Shown: positions 23,741-38,800 of the stretch, one piece after another
Position numbering within the stretch: the stretch's first letter is position 1
Layout: the number at the start of each line of letters is the position of its first letter
Assembly (NCBI GenBank): GCA_040954595.2
Contig: CM082587.2
Coordinates: 8,184,001-8,248,000, forward strand
Direction: 5' to 3'
Origin: Balanoglossus misakiensis
Taxonomy: Eukaryota > Hemichordata
Length of the DNA stretch: 64,000 bases
The notes under the pieces: model-generated
The model's database searches: none
What the model was told of the DNA's origin: nothing
Seen by the model: only the letters and a program-made list of their open reading frames with translations
Program-made: the position numbers and the translations under genes

Positions 23741-23832
23741 TTAACCCTTTTCAACCCCTGTTCCGTCTATAGAGGTCCAAGTTTACCATGGATAACAATG
23801 GATTTGGACCAAACCATGTTGGTGAAAGGGAG
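23741..23832. repeat. CCCTTTCAC 90 bp palindrome, diverged copy
   Basis: TTAACCCTTTTCAACCCCTG on the left and GGTGAAAGGG on the right, with TAGAGGTCC and GGATTTGGACC inside. It belongs to the same family as 25376-25467. Confidence 0.8.
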
Positions 23833-25375
23833 AGGTTCATTTTTTTTTGTACTGGAGATCTTGGATGGCAGCTTTTGCAATTGACAACCAAACATTGAAT
23901 ATAAAGTTTACATGATACATGTTAAACTAGTGTACCATTCCACTTCTTTGGATGCAAAATATATTATCCTTAATTTAATAAACACTGATCATGTTGTTAT
24001 TAGGCTTTTTATTGACAACGAAAAATATTAACCAAATTCAGGAGGAACTGGATGACAGGAACTCTATGAAAAAAATTCTTTACAACTTGGTGTAATACTG
24101 AATTTTGTGAAAAAAAAGCATATTAATCTATTATTCGAAAAGTTATTTGGTTTGAAATAAACTTGGTTATTTCTGAATTTAATGTGACTCTTGGTTTTGT
24201 CTTGTTAGTCATGGCATTGTTTGTGATGCATACTTCAATTTGACAGTTTTAGTTATGAATTTGGTAATGATACTTGGTTAGTGGTTGATTTCGGTTGCAA
24301 TAACAAGACTTGCCCATGGAGTTTGACATCTCTGACACAGAACAGTAAAGACTTTTACAACTGAAATTCTCTACCCTCACTCATCTATTTACATCTGAAT
24401 AAATAATTTATAACTCTGGTGTTAAATTTCACTCTGGCTGCAAATTTAATCAAAAATCTTATCAACACAGATAATTCTCCGCTAATGGTTACCGCTGGTA
24501 ACTACTATACACCAGTACGCGAATCTCTTCTACTTGGGAGAACGCTACAAAATGCGAGTTGCTAACATCGCTCCAATATAGATGAACCCAAAAATTCGAC
24601 ATTCTCTTTAAATTCATTTTAATAAATACACATTTCATAAATGAGTGGTTTTGTAAGAAATGACAAAGACTATCAAAGACATCTGCTGAAATACTCTCCT
24701 TCATTGCAAGTCTCAAGTTCCTATTCTAAAAAATACACTGATAAGTATTATGGGATAATCATGACCTGTGACCTTTGCACTGAAAGCACAGGCTACGATC
24801 TGAGAGCGAATCTTGTGAAATTACACTATGGCCAGCACAATGTAGGGCAGATTGAACTTACATAAAATAGCACAACTTGACCAATATTTGGTCAAAATAA
24901 AATGGCAGCAATTACGACAACAGAAAATCAAAAAAATATGTTGCAGATTCCCTGATCTGTAAAGTTTAGACTTGAGGAAAAACGTTTAAGTACAGATGTT
25001 TGGCATTAGTATACGACATGATTTCTTGAAATTAATCTGTACCCGATTACTACAGCTTTGCCTAAATATCCATCATTTGATTTTTTTTATTGTAAATGTA
25101 TGCTACATACTGGCATTATGCAAGTGCTAAACAGCATGTCTTGGTGTATTATGCACTCGATGTACAAAAGGAACATTTGTAAATGTCGTAAAACTACAAG
25201 CAACATAGCATGGGAATAAGTAAGTTCTTTTACAATATCTCTGAAATGTCATTTGATCATGAATTCACAAAGGTGATGGTGAAAACAAATTTGCAAAGGT
25301 GATGGTGAAAGAAATTCTCCTTCAAGATTAAATGTGATAAGAAAATATTTCAAGCTGCGTAAGTGACTGACACCT

Positions 25376-25467
25376 TTAACCCTTTCACCCCCAGTTCCCT
25401 CTTTAGAGGTCCATCCTACCATAGAAAACAATGGCTTTGGACTGAACCATGGTGGTGAAAGGGTCAA
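25376..25467. repeat. CCCTTTCAC 90 bp palindrome
   Basis: TTAACCCTTTCACCCCCAG and CCCTCTTTAGAGGTCC on the left; GGACTGAACCATGG and TGGTGAAAGGGTCAA on the right. Ends are inverted repeats, and the centre holds ACCATAGAAAACAATGG. Confidence 0.88.
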
Positions 25468-26538
25468 TACAATTTTTTTGTTGGCTTATTTTGAATGACA
25501 TCTTCTAGATTGCAGAGTTTATTTTAAAAAAGAGGGAATCGTAATTTCACAGTATTTCAAGAATGCATACTTGCATTAATCTGCAAATTCACAGCAAAGT
25601 AAGCACACAGATATTCATCCACATACAGTCGATCTTTTATAGCGTCCTATAAAATACAGATTTTTTTACCAACTATAGAAATTTGATGATTCATAATTCT
25701 TCATTGGTCATATTATTCACGATTTTTTAGAACGTTGGTTTGCGTACCCAGCAAACCTAGTATTCAAAATATTCCGCCGGCTTTTTTGCAGGATGGACAC
25801 AGCGTAAAATTCACTGTACGATATTGGGATGTACGGAAATGTTCATGATAACAAAATAGAGGGCACCATGACATCCACAGATAGAAACCCACGATGAATC
25901 ATGTAAACTCTTTTTACGTGAAAAGGATTGAGCTGAAGAATCACATTTAATAAGTATTCACATCTATCAGTTATTATGACAGAAACTCTTGGAGTGAAAA
26001 TTATGGAATTTGTGAAAAATCAAGGAGGCAGCAATTTTGTTCACATTGGAAGTAATCAGGCCATTTATGATTTCCTTACTTAAAAACATTTATTAAATGT
26101 TTAGTTAATTTATATTATTTCTATTTCGTACATATGGGTGACTCTGAAAGGGAAAAATTATTATTTTCAAATAAATGATGCTTGAAAAGAGTTGTAAACG
26201 GTTAAGCTTTAACCTTTGACCCCAACCCAAGCAATATAATCATTGTTGTAATTTTTTGTAGAATTTTGCCAGCATAGTAGCTCCATGATAAAACTGCAAG
26301 TTAGTAAGAAATTTTAATTGCACAAAAGACATTTTACATGAAGATTTTTTTTCTGATCGATGAAGGGGAATGTTGTTTTTTTCAAAGCTTTATAGACTTA
26401 TAGAAGCGTAATGTAAAGTTGGCAAGTTCTAGACTATTGCACACAAAATGGCCATAGTGCATAGGTAGTCACCGTGTCTTCTAAACAGTGTCACAATAAT
26501 TCAGACACTTGTTGCAGCCAAATTTCAGACAATCACTG

Positions 26539-29500
26539 TCAGACGGTTGTCGGGATTGGTTTCACCAGTCCTAATGCACTTGCTGCTTCCAATATCTGCC
26601 AAAGACAGAATGAGATTACAGCTATCAGCACATCCGATGATATTTTCAATAGACTGTTGAGAATACTGTGTGTCTACAGAGTTAGTTATCAGTATAAGAG
26701 ATGTAGAAATGCACAACGATTTTTCACTCATCAAAGCATTCTTTTAGTAATGAGAAGCTGTATTTTGATTGCAATTAACATATGTATTAAAATACAAACA
26801 TTATATATTAAAATAGTTCGAAAGAAGGTTTGACGGTCGGTAATATTTTTCAACAAGACATGTTTACCATTATAAGTTTCAGCATAAGACAGAAGAATTT
26901 GTTTCAACATGCGAAATTTGGCCAAAATCCCCATGTAAACTACAGTGCCATTTTAATTCATGATAGTCTGCGCATGCATGCATTACAATGTTGATTTTCT
27001 CCATTAACTTGTATATACCTGTTTCATACAATCTTCACAATCCTTTTTCGACCTTGACAACAGATCTGCCTGCCCTTTCAAAACACGGATATTCCAGGCA
27101 AAACTCTCTTGTGCCTTCATGGATATAAAAGAATATTTTACAAGTGAAATCAGAAAAATGGTTTGTACGGGTAAATTCTCCCAACCTTCAATAGGTTTTT
27201 GGCTACCTAGCTAAGTGAGGAAACCCTCATACGGTCAAAAGAATTTCAAGATGGCCGATTTTTGCCATTGTTATTGTGTGCAATATTTGAATTCAATTCC
27301 GGACAAGAATTCATTTGTCAACAACAACAATGGCCATTATACACATACAGGATATGTCGACAAGCAGAGTCGAGTACTGGCAAAATAGTATTAGCATGCT
27401 GTCTGGAGTAGAACAAGAAATTGCATTTGGAACAGAGAACAAAAATACTAAAAATAAAACCAAAAGTGGATTATATTAAGAATCATATAAAAGAGATAAT
27501 TATGAGACAGATGATGTCTGTGGCTTTTTTTACTAAATCCTTTTCAGCAGACAGGAAGTGACTAAATGATGGTCTTAATTATTATCTTTACACTGACATT
27601 CTGTTTCTGTCCTGGCAACCATTCGATTTGTAAATATTCAGAAGCTTGTAATATTACCTTGGTGATTTTTCTGCCTTTCAGACCTTCTTTTGCCGACAAC
27701 GTGTGAAGTTCTTCCTACAATATAAAGGGTCAAAGGGCAATGATCAGTTTAACTTTTTAATGACTATTCTCAGTGTGTTTGTCTGCAACAAGTATCACTT
27801 CTGTTCCAGTAAACAGATCGGACTGTTTCTGAAATGTTCTTGATACAGGAAATGTACCTTGAATTGAAAATATGATACAAAACAGGATGTTTGCCACTGA
27901 AACGACCGTAGTAACGCGTTTTGAAATTCTCATGATAGTGATAGTATGGATGATCCCATCTGTTGGATAATAGGGGTGATAGGGTCCAAATACTTACATG
28001 CCACTCAAGTCCATTAATTTTACACTGTTCAAGTCGACTGACAACATCGTCTGCTTTTTCTATCAAAACTTTACTCTCTGCAACCATCTGTGGAGAATAT
28101 AAATGACATTCATGGCTATGTGTTTACGATTTGACTTCCTAATACCCACAGTGCTGGCTGAGTTTTATTATAGTGGAAAACTCGTGTATTGCCTTGCACT
28201 CTGGACTGAAAGATTCAGTCGTGTGAGGGCACTCCGACATAGGCACACCAGAGTGCCTACACACGACTGAACCTTTCAGTCTACCTTGCACTTGTAAACA
28301 CAACCTTAAATATACGACAATAACAGTAGGGAACTTATCAGACATCTGTACACATGAAGAGGCAAATTTCAATTCTTTTTGATGTTGAATATTCACGTGG
28401 TTTCATCCTCTGCTTATCTTTGTGTTACTTGATTTTTAGATATTAATGGCTGGTGAAGGATTAAAATGTACTGACACTGTGGCAGAAACCATTCACTGAC
28501 CTGTTCGTAGGCTGCCAGTGCTTTCTTCAACATGTCAGGAATACTGCCCTCTGCTTGCAGCTCTGGAAACTAGAGTTGAGAGTTAAAAGGTTAAAGGGCA
28601 CAGCCAAAAGTGTTATTGTATTGTTGAGACTGCATTTCTCTTTAATTCTCAGTGCCCAGGATATGAACCTTTCAATTTTTGAAAATCCTGTAGCCGAAGC
28701 ACCTGTCTTGATCAGTTTGAAATATAATCATCCCAATCAGTTTTTATGTAAATAATTGTTTCTTTTTCTACCAGCCATGCCAGGGTTTTTATTCACCCCG
28801 TGGGCCATCATCAGGATACAATTTTAGTCATAATTTTTATACATTAACATCATCATTATCATGAATATAATATACAAACATAATAAATTGAAGGAAATAG
28901 CTTATAGGACAGAAAAGCATAAGAAGAGCTTTGTACAGTATTTTGGAGTTTGTGAAAACCTCTTACTTTGTCTTTCATTTCCAACATCAACACGAGATTT
29001 TCTGTTGAATGAGTCTGTAACCTTGTTGCCAGAACTCGGACACACTGCTTGATATTTGCAATTGATGCCAGACCGCAGCATTCTTTGAATCGGATCAAGG
29101 TGTTCTGCACATTCTCCCGTAAGTCGGTGGCTTCCTTCAAGGGTTGAATAGCTGCCTGTGAAAAGAAACAGAGTCTTAGCTGCAAAACTCTTCCTACAGA
29201 TGCAGTGGTTTAAGACCAAGTGTATTCAGGTTTGTTATGACCTGGGTCACTGCAATTGGACTAAAATTTACACATCAACCAGCCAGTACCGGTCTCTTGA
29301 TGTGACAAGACAACAACTCACACATTGCCAAGAGCCACTTACTACATGTTGCATCGCTATTTTAGTACAGTCGAGTTGCAGTGACCCAGGTCACACTGAC
29401 AGATCAGCCAATCAGCGGATGATGGAAATGCTGTCAGCGGCCATTTTGTTTTACTAATCGTTCTATGGTATTTCCCCAAAATCAATTCAAAGCCATTTGT

Positions 29501-29850
29501 GAAGGACGTGCTTCACATTTGTCAGGAAAACACTCACATTGAAAGGAGCCTCTTGCTCTACTAGAAAATAACATTTTCTTCATTCAAAGACTATTTACTT
29601 GATAATAACTGGACACATATTAGTACCTACGGCACTGTGCTCCCATTCCAACATAATTCAAGTGTGATGTACATGTACACTTGATCGGCTACACACAGCC
29701 ACAACAATACAACAGCATAACTATAGTGCAAGTTGTACGTGCACTTACTTTAAAGGTTTCGTCAATACACTTCACACCGACAACTCGAAGATTGGTGTAT
29801 TCACGTTGGCGTCTTGACTTCTTGACCGACATTCCTCGCTTGGTTGGTTT
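26539..29850 (-). CDS. PLCL: PLCL C-terminal exons (PRIP-specific region)
   Basis: Exons 29749-29850, 28967-29155, 28501-28569, 27998-28087, 27658-27714, 27019-27114 and 26539-26595. The region has a basic start ([18 protein letters not shown]), then [20 protein letters not shown], and helical segments including [16 protein letters not shown] and [17 protein letters not shown]. It ends [15 protein letters not shown] and a TGA at 26539-26541. PLC-delta enzymes stop after C2, so this tail is the best evidence for PLCL membership. The last exon has only 18 codons and was found by its acceptor, phase and resemblance. The tail is shorter than in mammals after the GLVKP motif. Confidence 0.92.
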
Positions 29851-32800
29851 CTGTAAACAGCGACAAAAGATCTTCAAATTAATTGCTGAAGAAAGTTTTT
29901 GACGACATGTGAAGATTTTGTGCTCTCTTAATATCAATGTTCCAAGGTTTATACAAAATTACATTGCCTGATGATGAATTACACTCTGTCATGTACCCAT
30001 GTCTAAAATGACAGTCACTTCATTGCATAGGCAATCATTTTATCCCCAACTTGAATACCCACAAATATGAACTTCCAAGTTAAATATAATGTTACCATTG
30101 ACAACTATATACATTTTCAGTCCCAGGTTTTATTTCATTTATCAACATTATTTATCTATTTATTTAAAAGTGAACTCCACAAAATATCACAAATCATTAT
30201 CAAACACAATTACTATAACAAATTTTCAACAATAAATTTTCAGGATGGTCTTCAACAGACATGATTTGATCTGGCAACTGAATGCATGAACAATATAATT
30301 TGGGATAGAGTATCTTGTGTCATGTCTGTTTAGTTGATGTAATTTATATGAATCTTACACTTTTCTTCAAAATTCTCTTCACTGTAAGACTGAAATTTAT
30401 ACTAGACACACTTTGTATATCTCGACAGGTGCAACAATGCACCTTGCAGCTAATAGCTTTATATGTATGCACTTAGTCATAGCTGACCAACTCCACATGC
30501 CCTAAACAGCTTCATGCATGAATGTATTACTTGAAAACATTGAAAGCTCTCAAGGAATGTATAAGAAGAACAAGTTGTACTTTATTGCAGTGCAAATAAC
30601 TGGAGCATGTACTTGAGTTGTTGGAAATTTGTACACTTTTAACTCTTGGCTGTATTAAAGTGGACTTTATATACACAAATATTGGCAAAATGAAATGGAG
30701 AATAATATCCCCTTAGGTGGTATTTAAATTTGCAATCTACATGATAACTTTTTAATATAAAAATACAACTAAGAAATTAAATTTTTCATGTGTTTTGTAC
30801 CACTTCATTTACATTTAGTCATGTGTGCTTCAGGTGGTGTGACTAGGAATAGTCAAACAGGAGCCAGCCACTGCATTAGAATTTTAGGATCACACTTCAG
30901 ACAATGGTCATTTGTGATGCAGCAGCTGATGTCATTGAACTTGACTTCCAAACTACATGACTCGACTGACAGTTACAATGGGGGTATTGTACAGTGGAAC
31001 CTGTCAATAGTGGCCAGTCAAGGGACTTTCCTAAACTGGCCTTTATAGTCAGGTGGCTTTTATAGACTGGTCAATTAATTCACATGTAAATTGCACAGGA
31101 ACTGTACAAAGTGGCCACTATAAAGAGGTGGCCATTAACACAGGCTTGACTGTACGTGAACACCTATTCTTGGAGATGCCATCACACTCACTTTACACAC
31201 TCAGTGCAAGTGCAACGTTCTCTCTGCCATTTTCCATGGTCTGTTGGACGCTCACTCTGTCACTTTCAGGACCCTTCCATTATCCTGAAGAGTCCTCTTC
31301 ACTGCACTCAGAACTAACACACTTAATACTACACAGCTTCCCTTGACAATCTTCAGTGCAGTGTTGGTCAATGACTATTGAAGGGTTGATTCAAAGTGCT
31401 GTGGTGTCATTTTCACTGAACATAAATATAATGTTCAAATTTTTATCTGAACCAAGTTTTATATTAGTGGGCACATTTTGGGGTATGTCAAAAGCTATCC
31501 ATTCTACATCATCATCTCCAAGCAGACAATGTGAAAACAAGGCCAGTAAGCCACAGAGTACTGCTTGAGCTCGTCTGGTTTGTTGTATCTACATGTATGA
31601 TACAATTTGCCTGTAAAAATTACCTTACAATACAATGTGGCTGTCGAACGTCTTTCCCAACTACAGCGACAATACAAAAGACGATAACAGTTTTACTCCG
31701 AGGCCTACTGGCCTTGTTTTCACATTGTCTATGGAAGGGCGCCCTCTTTATGAATAAGGCGTATCATCGTCCAGTTTAGACAGGTTTCACCGTAACGCAG
31801 ATGTTGATAATTATCCATACTTACACCCCCTCCTCGCCTATTGGTGATGGCAATATGTACAAACAATGATGCATTTCCTAACGGTTCTCCCGTATTTGAC
31901 AGCAGGCCAATGTGTCTGTAACCTGCAATCAAAGACAACATTTTCTATTACCTCCATTTTGCATTCATGATAAACATAACCATAATCATTTTACATAGCA
32001 CTATTCATAATAAATTATCTCAATGAGCTCTGCATAAAAAATAAAACTGACAATCATTTTCTTGTAAAGTACTTTTTGTGAGGTACAGTAACTGTAGTTT
32101 TTCATGTTTATAACCTTAATCTTATACGACAAGTAAATAGGACAAACTCAACTGTCAAACTTGACTGACTGATTGCATAGAGTGAATTTGCATGTCTGAC
32201 TGAACACAAGAAAAAGTGTAGTGTTGCGATCTTACCTGGTTGTAAGCATTCAAATGGAATGGTGTACTGGCCAATAAATTCATCTCCAATGTAATCATCG
32301 TCCAAAACCACAAATCTGACCAACGCTAATTCTGGTAAATTCACTGTGAATTCAAAACTCTCATCAAAAAGAGGATTGTAACCTGTTGAAAAAATAAAGA
32401 GTACAATTAGTTTGTTTTGGTATTATGAATAAAAGCTTGTTCCTATCACTATAACACTGAATCCAGCACTGATGTTTTCATTCTGTGGTAATTGTCCCTC
32501 AAATATCAGTGAACCATAAATTTACTGATAATTTAAACAAAACTATCAACAGACCTGACTCCTAAGGTAACTAAACTGACTGACTAACAGACCAACCGAC
32601 CAACTGACTGACTCAACACCTTAAACATATACTGTATATAAACTGAATCACAGCCTCTAAAAACCAGTATAACTTTAGCAGATCATTTGATCGCCCACAC
32701 ATCAGCTTAGTGATAATGACAAACTGGATGAATGAGATTATCATTGGTGCAACATTATGAATCAGAATTTATAACCATTAGTGGAGGTATAAAGGAATAG

Positions 32801-35800
32801 TCATGAATAATTTAGAGTAATTAGAATAATAACGCTATTTTGATTGTTAAGATGATGATGAAATTTACAAATCATTTCTTACCATTGTGAGGTACTGACT
32901 TGGTCCGTTCCTCAGCACAGTCAGCTGGTATCCCAAAGATTTCCATGGAAACATACGGGTCTATGGCCTGTGGAACACGATCAATACATGTTACATGGTA
33001 TATAAGGCAAACAGAGACTGAATTAAATAGGCACTGGATGCTCACATGACATTCTTTTCAGTAAGATCTGCTTAAAGCCCCACATGCTGCCTTTTTGACA
33101 ACACTCATGTGCATATTCCACGATAGTTGTAAACTCTTGCAATGGGCAATTGAAAAAATGGGTGTGGCACCCATTTATTATTTGACATGTTTATATTTAA
33201 ATGTACAGCCACAACCAATGGTTGATAATATGTTTGTGCTTACCCATCAGTTAATTCATTTAAATGGACCATTTAAGTTTGAATGTATATTACGCAAAAT
33301 TGGCAGCTATTTGGGCTTAATAACTGAATCTAATACCCTAGCCCTAGGGCTAACTAATGCATAGGTGGTAAAAATGTCCTGACACATTTTCTGTAACCAA
33401 GTTTCTACAATCTACGAAAACGACAGCCTGATCGCGCAGCTGTAATATCACACACACTTACATCTCCTTTAGCTCCCGATCCTTTGGGTTTGGGAAATTG
33501 TTGGCCGCTCACAATTTTGATGTGAAGTATTTGTGGAGAGACTCCTGGTATCATCTCCTTGGTGTTAGCACTGAAGAAAGCTATCTCTGTGGAAACAAAA
33601 CATGGTAGGTGGTGATGTACCAACCAAAACGTGGAAATATCATCAAAGTAGTCAACCAGGAATCATGCCATAATAGACCACTTTGCGGATAGGGTATCTG
33701 CAATGCATGATGGTATAATTTGCGTTCAACATGGCGTCTAATACATGGCTAACGCACGCGCTCACAACGCAAACTGTCCCACAACACCCTGCGTTATTCT
33801 ATCCGTGAAGTGGTCCATGCATGATATGGCAGCTTTTCCATGCAAATATGGAAATAAATTGGCATTATTTCTACACAATAACATTTGCTACTTTCATTTT
33901 TTCATGAATTTAGTGTGCATTTCATTTTCATGTAAATATGCATGAATTATAAAAAGCTTTCTCCATTTATTGCTGAATTGCCAAATATCCCCCTCCCTAA
34001 CTCTTTTGACCAAATTCAAGCACGGACAATCGCCAAATGCACAAAACACAACCAACCTTCTCTCATGACAGCAGGTTTGAGTACATAGCCACAGCCGCCA
34101 TTTTGTTTGAAGCGACCTTCATAGAGGTCCATCATTAGCCCTGGCGTCTGGTAATTCTGTGTTACTTGAGGAGATAAAATTAAACACACAATTCAGCCAA
34201 TCTCTTTTAGAGTTTCACAACTAACAATATTGCATTTTCCTAAAATGTTTGGAAGTTAACGGTTGAACAGTCGATTATGAGACAATGGAAGTGATCTGTA
34301 CAGTACATATCTACTGTTTCTGAAGCAAATGCTTAGTTGCCAAAATACCCACTGGTACTGGTTCAGTGGTTGCAAGGATAAGCTAAACACTACCAGTTGG
34401 TATATTGCCATGGTTTTGGGAGAATAACATGAAAGTGTTGTAGGTACACAAAACAAACATTGGCAAATATCATCCATAAATGTTTAGGGTTCCCTATGCA
34501 AGAGTAATATGGGCTATATGTAACATCTTATTATGGTTGACCCACCCAAGATTAAAGCAATGTGCCACAGGTATTAACCCTTTCACTACAATGGTTTGGT
34601 CCAAATCCATTGTTTTTTATAGTAAAGTTGGACCTCCATAGAGGCAAAAGGGGGTGGAAGGGTTGAATAACTGTAAGTGCAAACCACCAAGTGATGGTAT
34701 TTCAGGAACCGAGTGTCTGAATTGGAGGGAGCATTTTTACCTATTTGACAACCACAGTTCCAAAGATCCTGTGGGTTGTAATTGCTTGAGTCAACTCGTA
34801 TTGTGTTGGGGTAAATCCTGGTTAAAAATCTCTTGGTATGATTAACAAAATCTTCTGGACAAAGATTAGCAAACTTATTAGCCACTCCCTCGCTCAAGGA
34901 ACACATCTCCCACACTTTTTCTGAAATGAAAAAATAAAATAAAATGGGTTGTTTGCCAACTAAAGGATTACTGCAGTCATGGCATAAAATGTAATAAACT
35001 AATACATTAACAAGGTTGTCAAGAAACTTAATATCTAATTGAAGGAATACAATCACCATTAATTTTTATATGCCCATATATGGTTAAAAGGGTGCATCTA
35101 TATCTTCTAATGAACATGTGGTGCCACAATTTTTGTGTGGACACCCAAGTGAAATCTGTGATTGGCTGAAATGTAATACAGGACTGGTCACATATTGGAT
35201 TTTTTGGTCAATTGGGAGTCCCACTTTATGGTTTCAGATTACATTTTTGGAACTCAACTGCACAACTGCTATCATTTCAACTTCTGCATTTCCAGATGAA
35301 ATCCAAATTACACATTTGACGGTCAAATTTGCAAGTGGAAAATTACACATTTGACACTTACGCTTTTGTGCTGACTCGTGGAAATCTTCAAATCTTACTG
35401 ATTTACATATTGCAATAAGATCTGATAGCTCCTTAATGAGAGTGATCTTCTTCAGGCCATCCTGGACAAAATATAAACATTTATGATAATAACATCAAGG
35501 CCTGGTTTCAGATGCAATATAAAACAAAGGTTGACAACTTAATACAAACAGTACACTTAGCACATCATGTATATCCTGGGTGTTTCACTTTGGTCTCTTC
35601 GGTACGGTCAATATGTCTCAAGGGCACCATTTTCAGAAAAAAAAATGATAAATGATTCGCTTTATGACCGCCTCTCACCTTTTTAAGCTTTTTCTTGTCA
35701 TTATCAATTCCTTCGTCTTCATCCGTAACTTCTCCTTCATCATCTTTGCATTCCGTGGATAACTTCTTTCCCTGTAGTACCAGTGGGACATCAAAGGATA

Positions 35801-38800
35801 TCAACATTTCTTACAAATGTGACATATTAAGCACATTGGCCTGAATGCAGCCTAAAAACTCAACTGATACCACAGAAAATAATCTGCGCCTAATCAAAAG
35901 CAAAGTTACCAGAAAAAGTAATTTCAAAGAAGTTATTACGAAAAATAAGTGGTCGTGTTAGAACAATGGGTACAGGGCAAAGAGTGATATAACTTACTTT
36001 AAGAATAATCTTTCCTTTGAGTTCCTCAGGTGTTGGCAAGTAATTCTTTCCCACTCCAATCTCTTCTCTGTAAAGCTTATCTGTTAGTACACAATCACAA
36101 TGAATCATTAGAGTTATAGACACTGGAAACACAGGTATCCATGGTAACCGTATCACTCTGATGATGCTGATTTTTGAGGATGCGTGTCCTTATTTCTTAA
36201 AACTGTTCAATCACCCATCAATATCTTGCCAATTTTAATACACATATCTTTGTTGTTTACCACAAAACAGACCACTTTGCGGTGACTCACAGACCCAAGG
36301 GGGAAGACAGTCATCGTGGTGTTACACAAATGTGGCCTGTCAATATTCATCTTGTAACACACCCCATAGAATGTATCCCCTGTGCAGCCATTTGGCTGCA
36401 ATATTAAGTGACATCTTCCTTCGTATGTTTCTTCATTATAACAAACACTTCAATTGTGATAAATTTCCCTCATTTAAAAAAAAAAGATTGTTTATAAATA
36501 ACTTTATTAACGAAGGGATAAGATTTATTCCTGTTTCTTCCAGAACAGGTTTTCTGGAATGGCATGACAGAATGAGATTTGAATGAGATTTGGCACAATG
36601 ACATTTAGGGACTACAAAACTACAGTGAAACCTGTCTAAACCAGACACCAATGGGTCTGAAGAACTTATTCGGTTTGTAGAGGTGTCTGGCTTTTAGAGG
36701 TTCCTCTAACATGTGGTTCTTGCGAAAGGGACTGAAAAATGTGTTGGGTATAGGTACATGTAGGTTTCCAGATTACATGTAGACTGGGGTTGGTTTAGAC
36801 AGGTTTAATTATAGATGCTACTTGCTCTATTCAAGGCAATCTGGAGCTTACCGCTGAATATTGATGTAAGGCATTTCACAATATATCTTTGTTGTTCTGG
36901 ACAACAATGGTTTTCTAATGATACAAAAAGAGGATACCTGAAACAGAGAAGACAAAAATCTCACTTGATATTCTACATACATTAGAGTACATGTACACCC
37001 TCATGTACGTGAAATTCTTGCACTTTTCCTTATCCCACAAATATTTCACAAATTTCTGATAATTACCATGGTAAAACGTGTAGGAAGTACATACAGATAT
37101 ACTGCCAGTACATTGTTTGTAGTCATCTAAATATTCATGAAGCTTTTTGAAATGGTAAGCAATATTCTCGATATGAAATTCAGACAATCACTTGAGCCTG
37201 TGTATATCTCAAAATGACAATGACTGAAATACTGGTCATTTCCTGAAATTTTCAGAAAAATTATTCAAGGAAATCACATTACAAGGTTGAAGATACAATG
37301 TAAATACTTCAGAGACTTGATTCTGAGAGTAGGCTAGTATGAACCCTTTGATTTTTATTTGATAAGACTTACGGTGACGCTGTAAATGCGTGTTCATTAA
37401 TGGCTTCTACAGCTGCTTTCAAAGGAATCTTGGTTGTCAAGGTGTGTCCATGGTAAATTATGGGTTCATTTTCAGGGCCATCCCAACAATCCACTGCAAT
37501 AATGAACGGGAGGAAAAAACAGTGACAAAATGGAAGCCGTGCCTACATATTATTGACTTGTACATCACACAGTAATAGTGACTGTCATAATGATTAGTGC
37601 AAAACACCAAGACTCAACGGGCTTATTAGTCACTTTACAACAAAGATAAACATATAAGTCAAATCTGTCTGCAGTCTGACAGACAACAACACAGACCAGC
37701 TGCCTGGCTAACACTGCAGTACCATCACAATATTCTAAAGTGCAAACAAAGGAATACTTATGGTAAAACTTGGATAAAACTTAAGTTTTATAATCTGTTT
37801 ATTCTCATTATTTATGCATGAGCTTACATTTGCAAGTCCAAAAGGGATCAAAAATACAAAGTCTACGCTTGAAAAAAAATCTTTTTGTGTTTTCAGTATC
37901 CCATACATCATTCATTCACTGAATCATAATCTCAATGTACTTTTGGAACACATCTAGCAAAAACCAAGCAGTGTTTTCATATGGGACAAAAGAAGCCACT
38001 ACTTACACTCGACCCATCGACATCCTCTCTGCAATGCTCTGATGTAACCCTCTACACTTGATGGACCTTTCAACTGATCTTCTGTCAAGTACCTGATCAA
38101 TATAAAGTGTAGTGAATATATTGTATCAATCACATCACAGTTCAATACAATACAGATTCAGCTACTACTGCTGTGATTTTTTCAATACTTTCTCAATATG
38201 TTGTCCAAAAAGCCCGGGGTATAGGCCGTTTTCACAAAGAGGGCACCCGTCCAAGATGGTGCGAAAAACGAGGCCAGTAAGTTGGGGAGTAAAATCGTTA
38301 TCGTCTTGTGTATCGTCGCTATAGTTGGGAAAGATGTTCGACTGCCACATTTTATTGTAAGGCAATTTTTACGCCCAAATTGTATCATATACCGGTAGAA
38401 CAAACCAGACGAGCTCAAGCAGTACTCAGTGGCTTACTGGCGCCATGTTTTGGAAGTGCGCCCTCTTTATAAAAAAGGTGTATTACTGGGTCAGTCTCCA
38501 AAATACAGTTTCAGCATGTTTGTCCCCGTAACCATCAAGACTTTTTATTGTTTGTACAAAAGCATCTTGAAAGATTCACAATTTAGTCTGTCAACATTAT
38601 CCATATCTGTCCACCCGCTGTTTTATGTTTAAATTTCAGTTCAGTTGATTAGTCTCATACATTACCGAAAATATGTCTTGGTGAAAAACTGACAAGCCCT
38701 AAAAAACTCTTATAGAAAAAAATTATTATGCAGCATGTAAGAATAACCTTTGCACACAAAAAAATTCATGATGCTTGTTGGATCTTGTTATTTCAAGAAT

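Larger units (their letters stand above)
22112..26538. other. Spacer between converging acyl-CoA synthetase and PLCL genes
   Basis: Holds the inverted-repeat element 22183-22731, a GTGATTGGC-family copy, a TACTGTAAAACA-ended element and two CCCTTTCAC palindromes. AATAAA at 22568-22573 on the + strand is the first after the synthetase stop. TTTATT at 26089-26094 (AATAAA on the minus strand) lies 445 bp after the PLCL stop. No coding region is recognised. Confidence 0.6.
32524..37825. repeat. In-place copy of the 5.3 kb duplicated block
   Basis: Identical to 1-5302. This copy is continuous with its PLCL neighbours on both sides, with matching exon phases across both borders, so it is the genuine location. 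Confidence 0.95.

Noticed and set aside
24641-24865. 74-codon frame with a CDLC motif
   Set aside because: A single Cys pair is too little for a zinc finger, and overlapping frames on the other strand are equally open.
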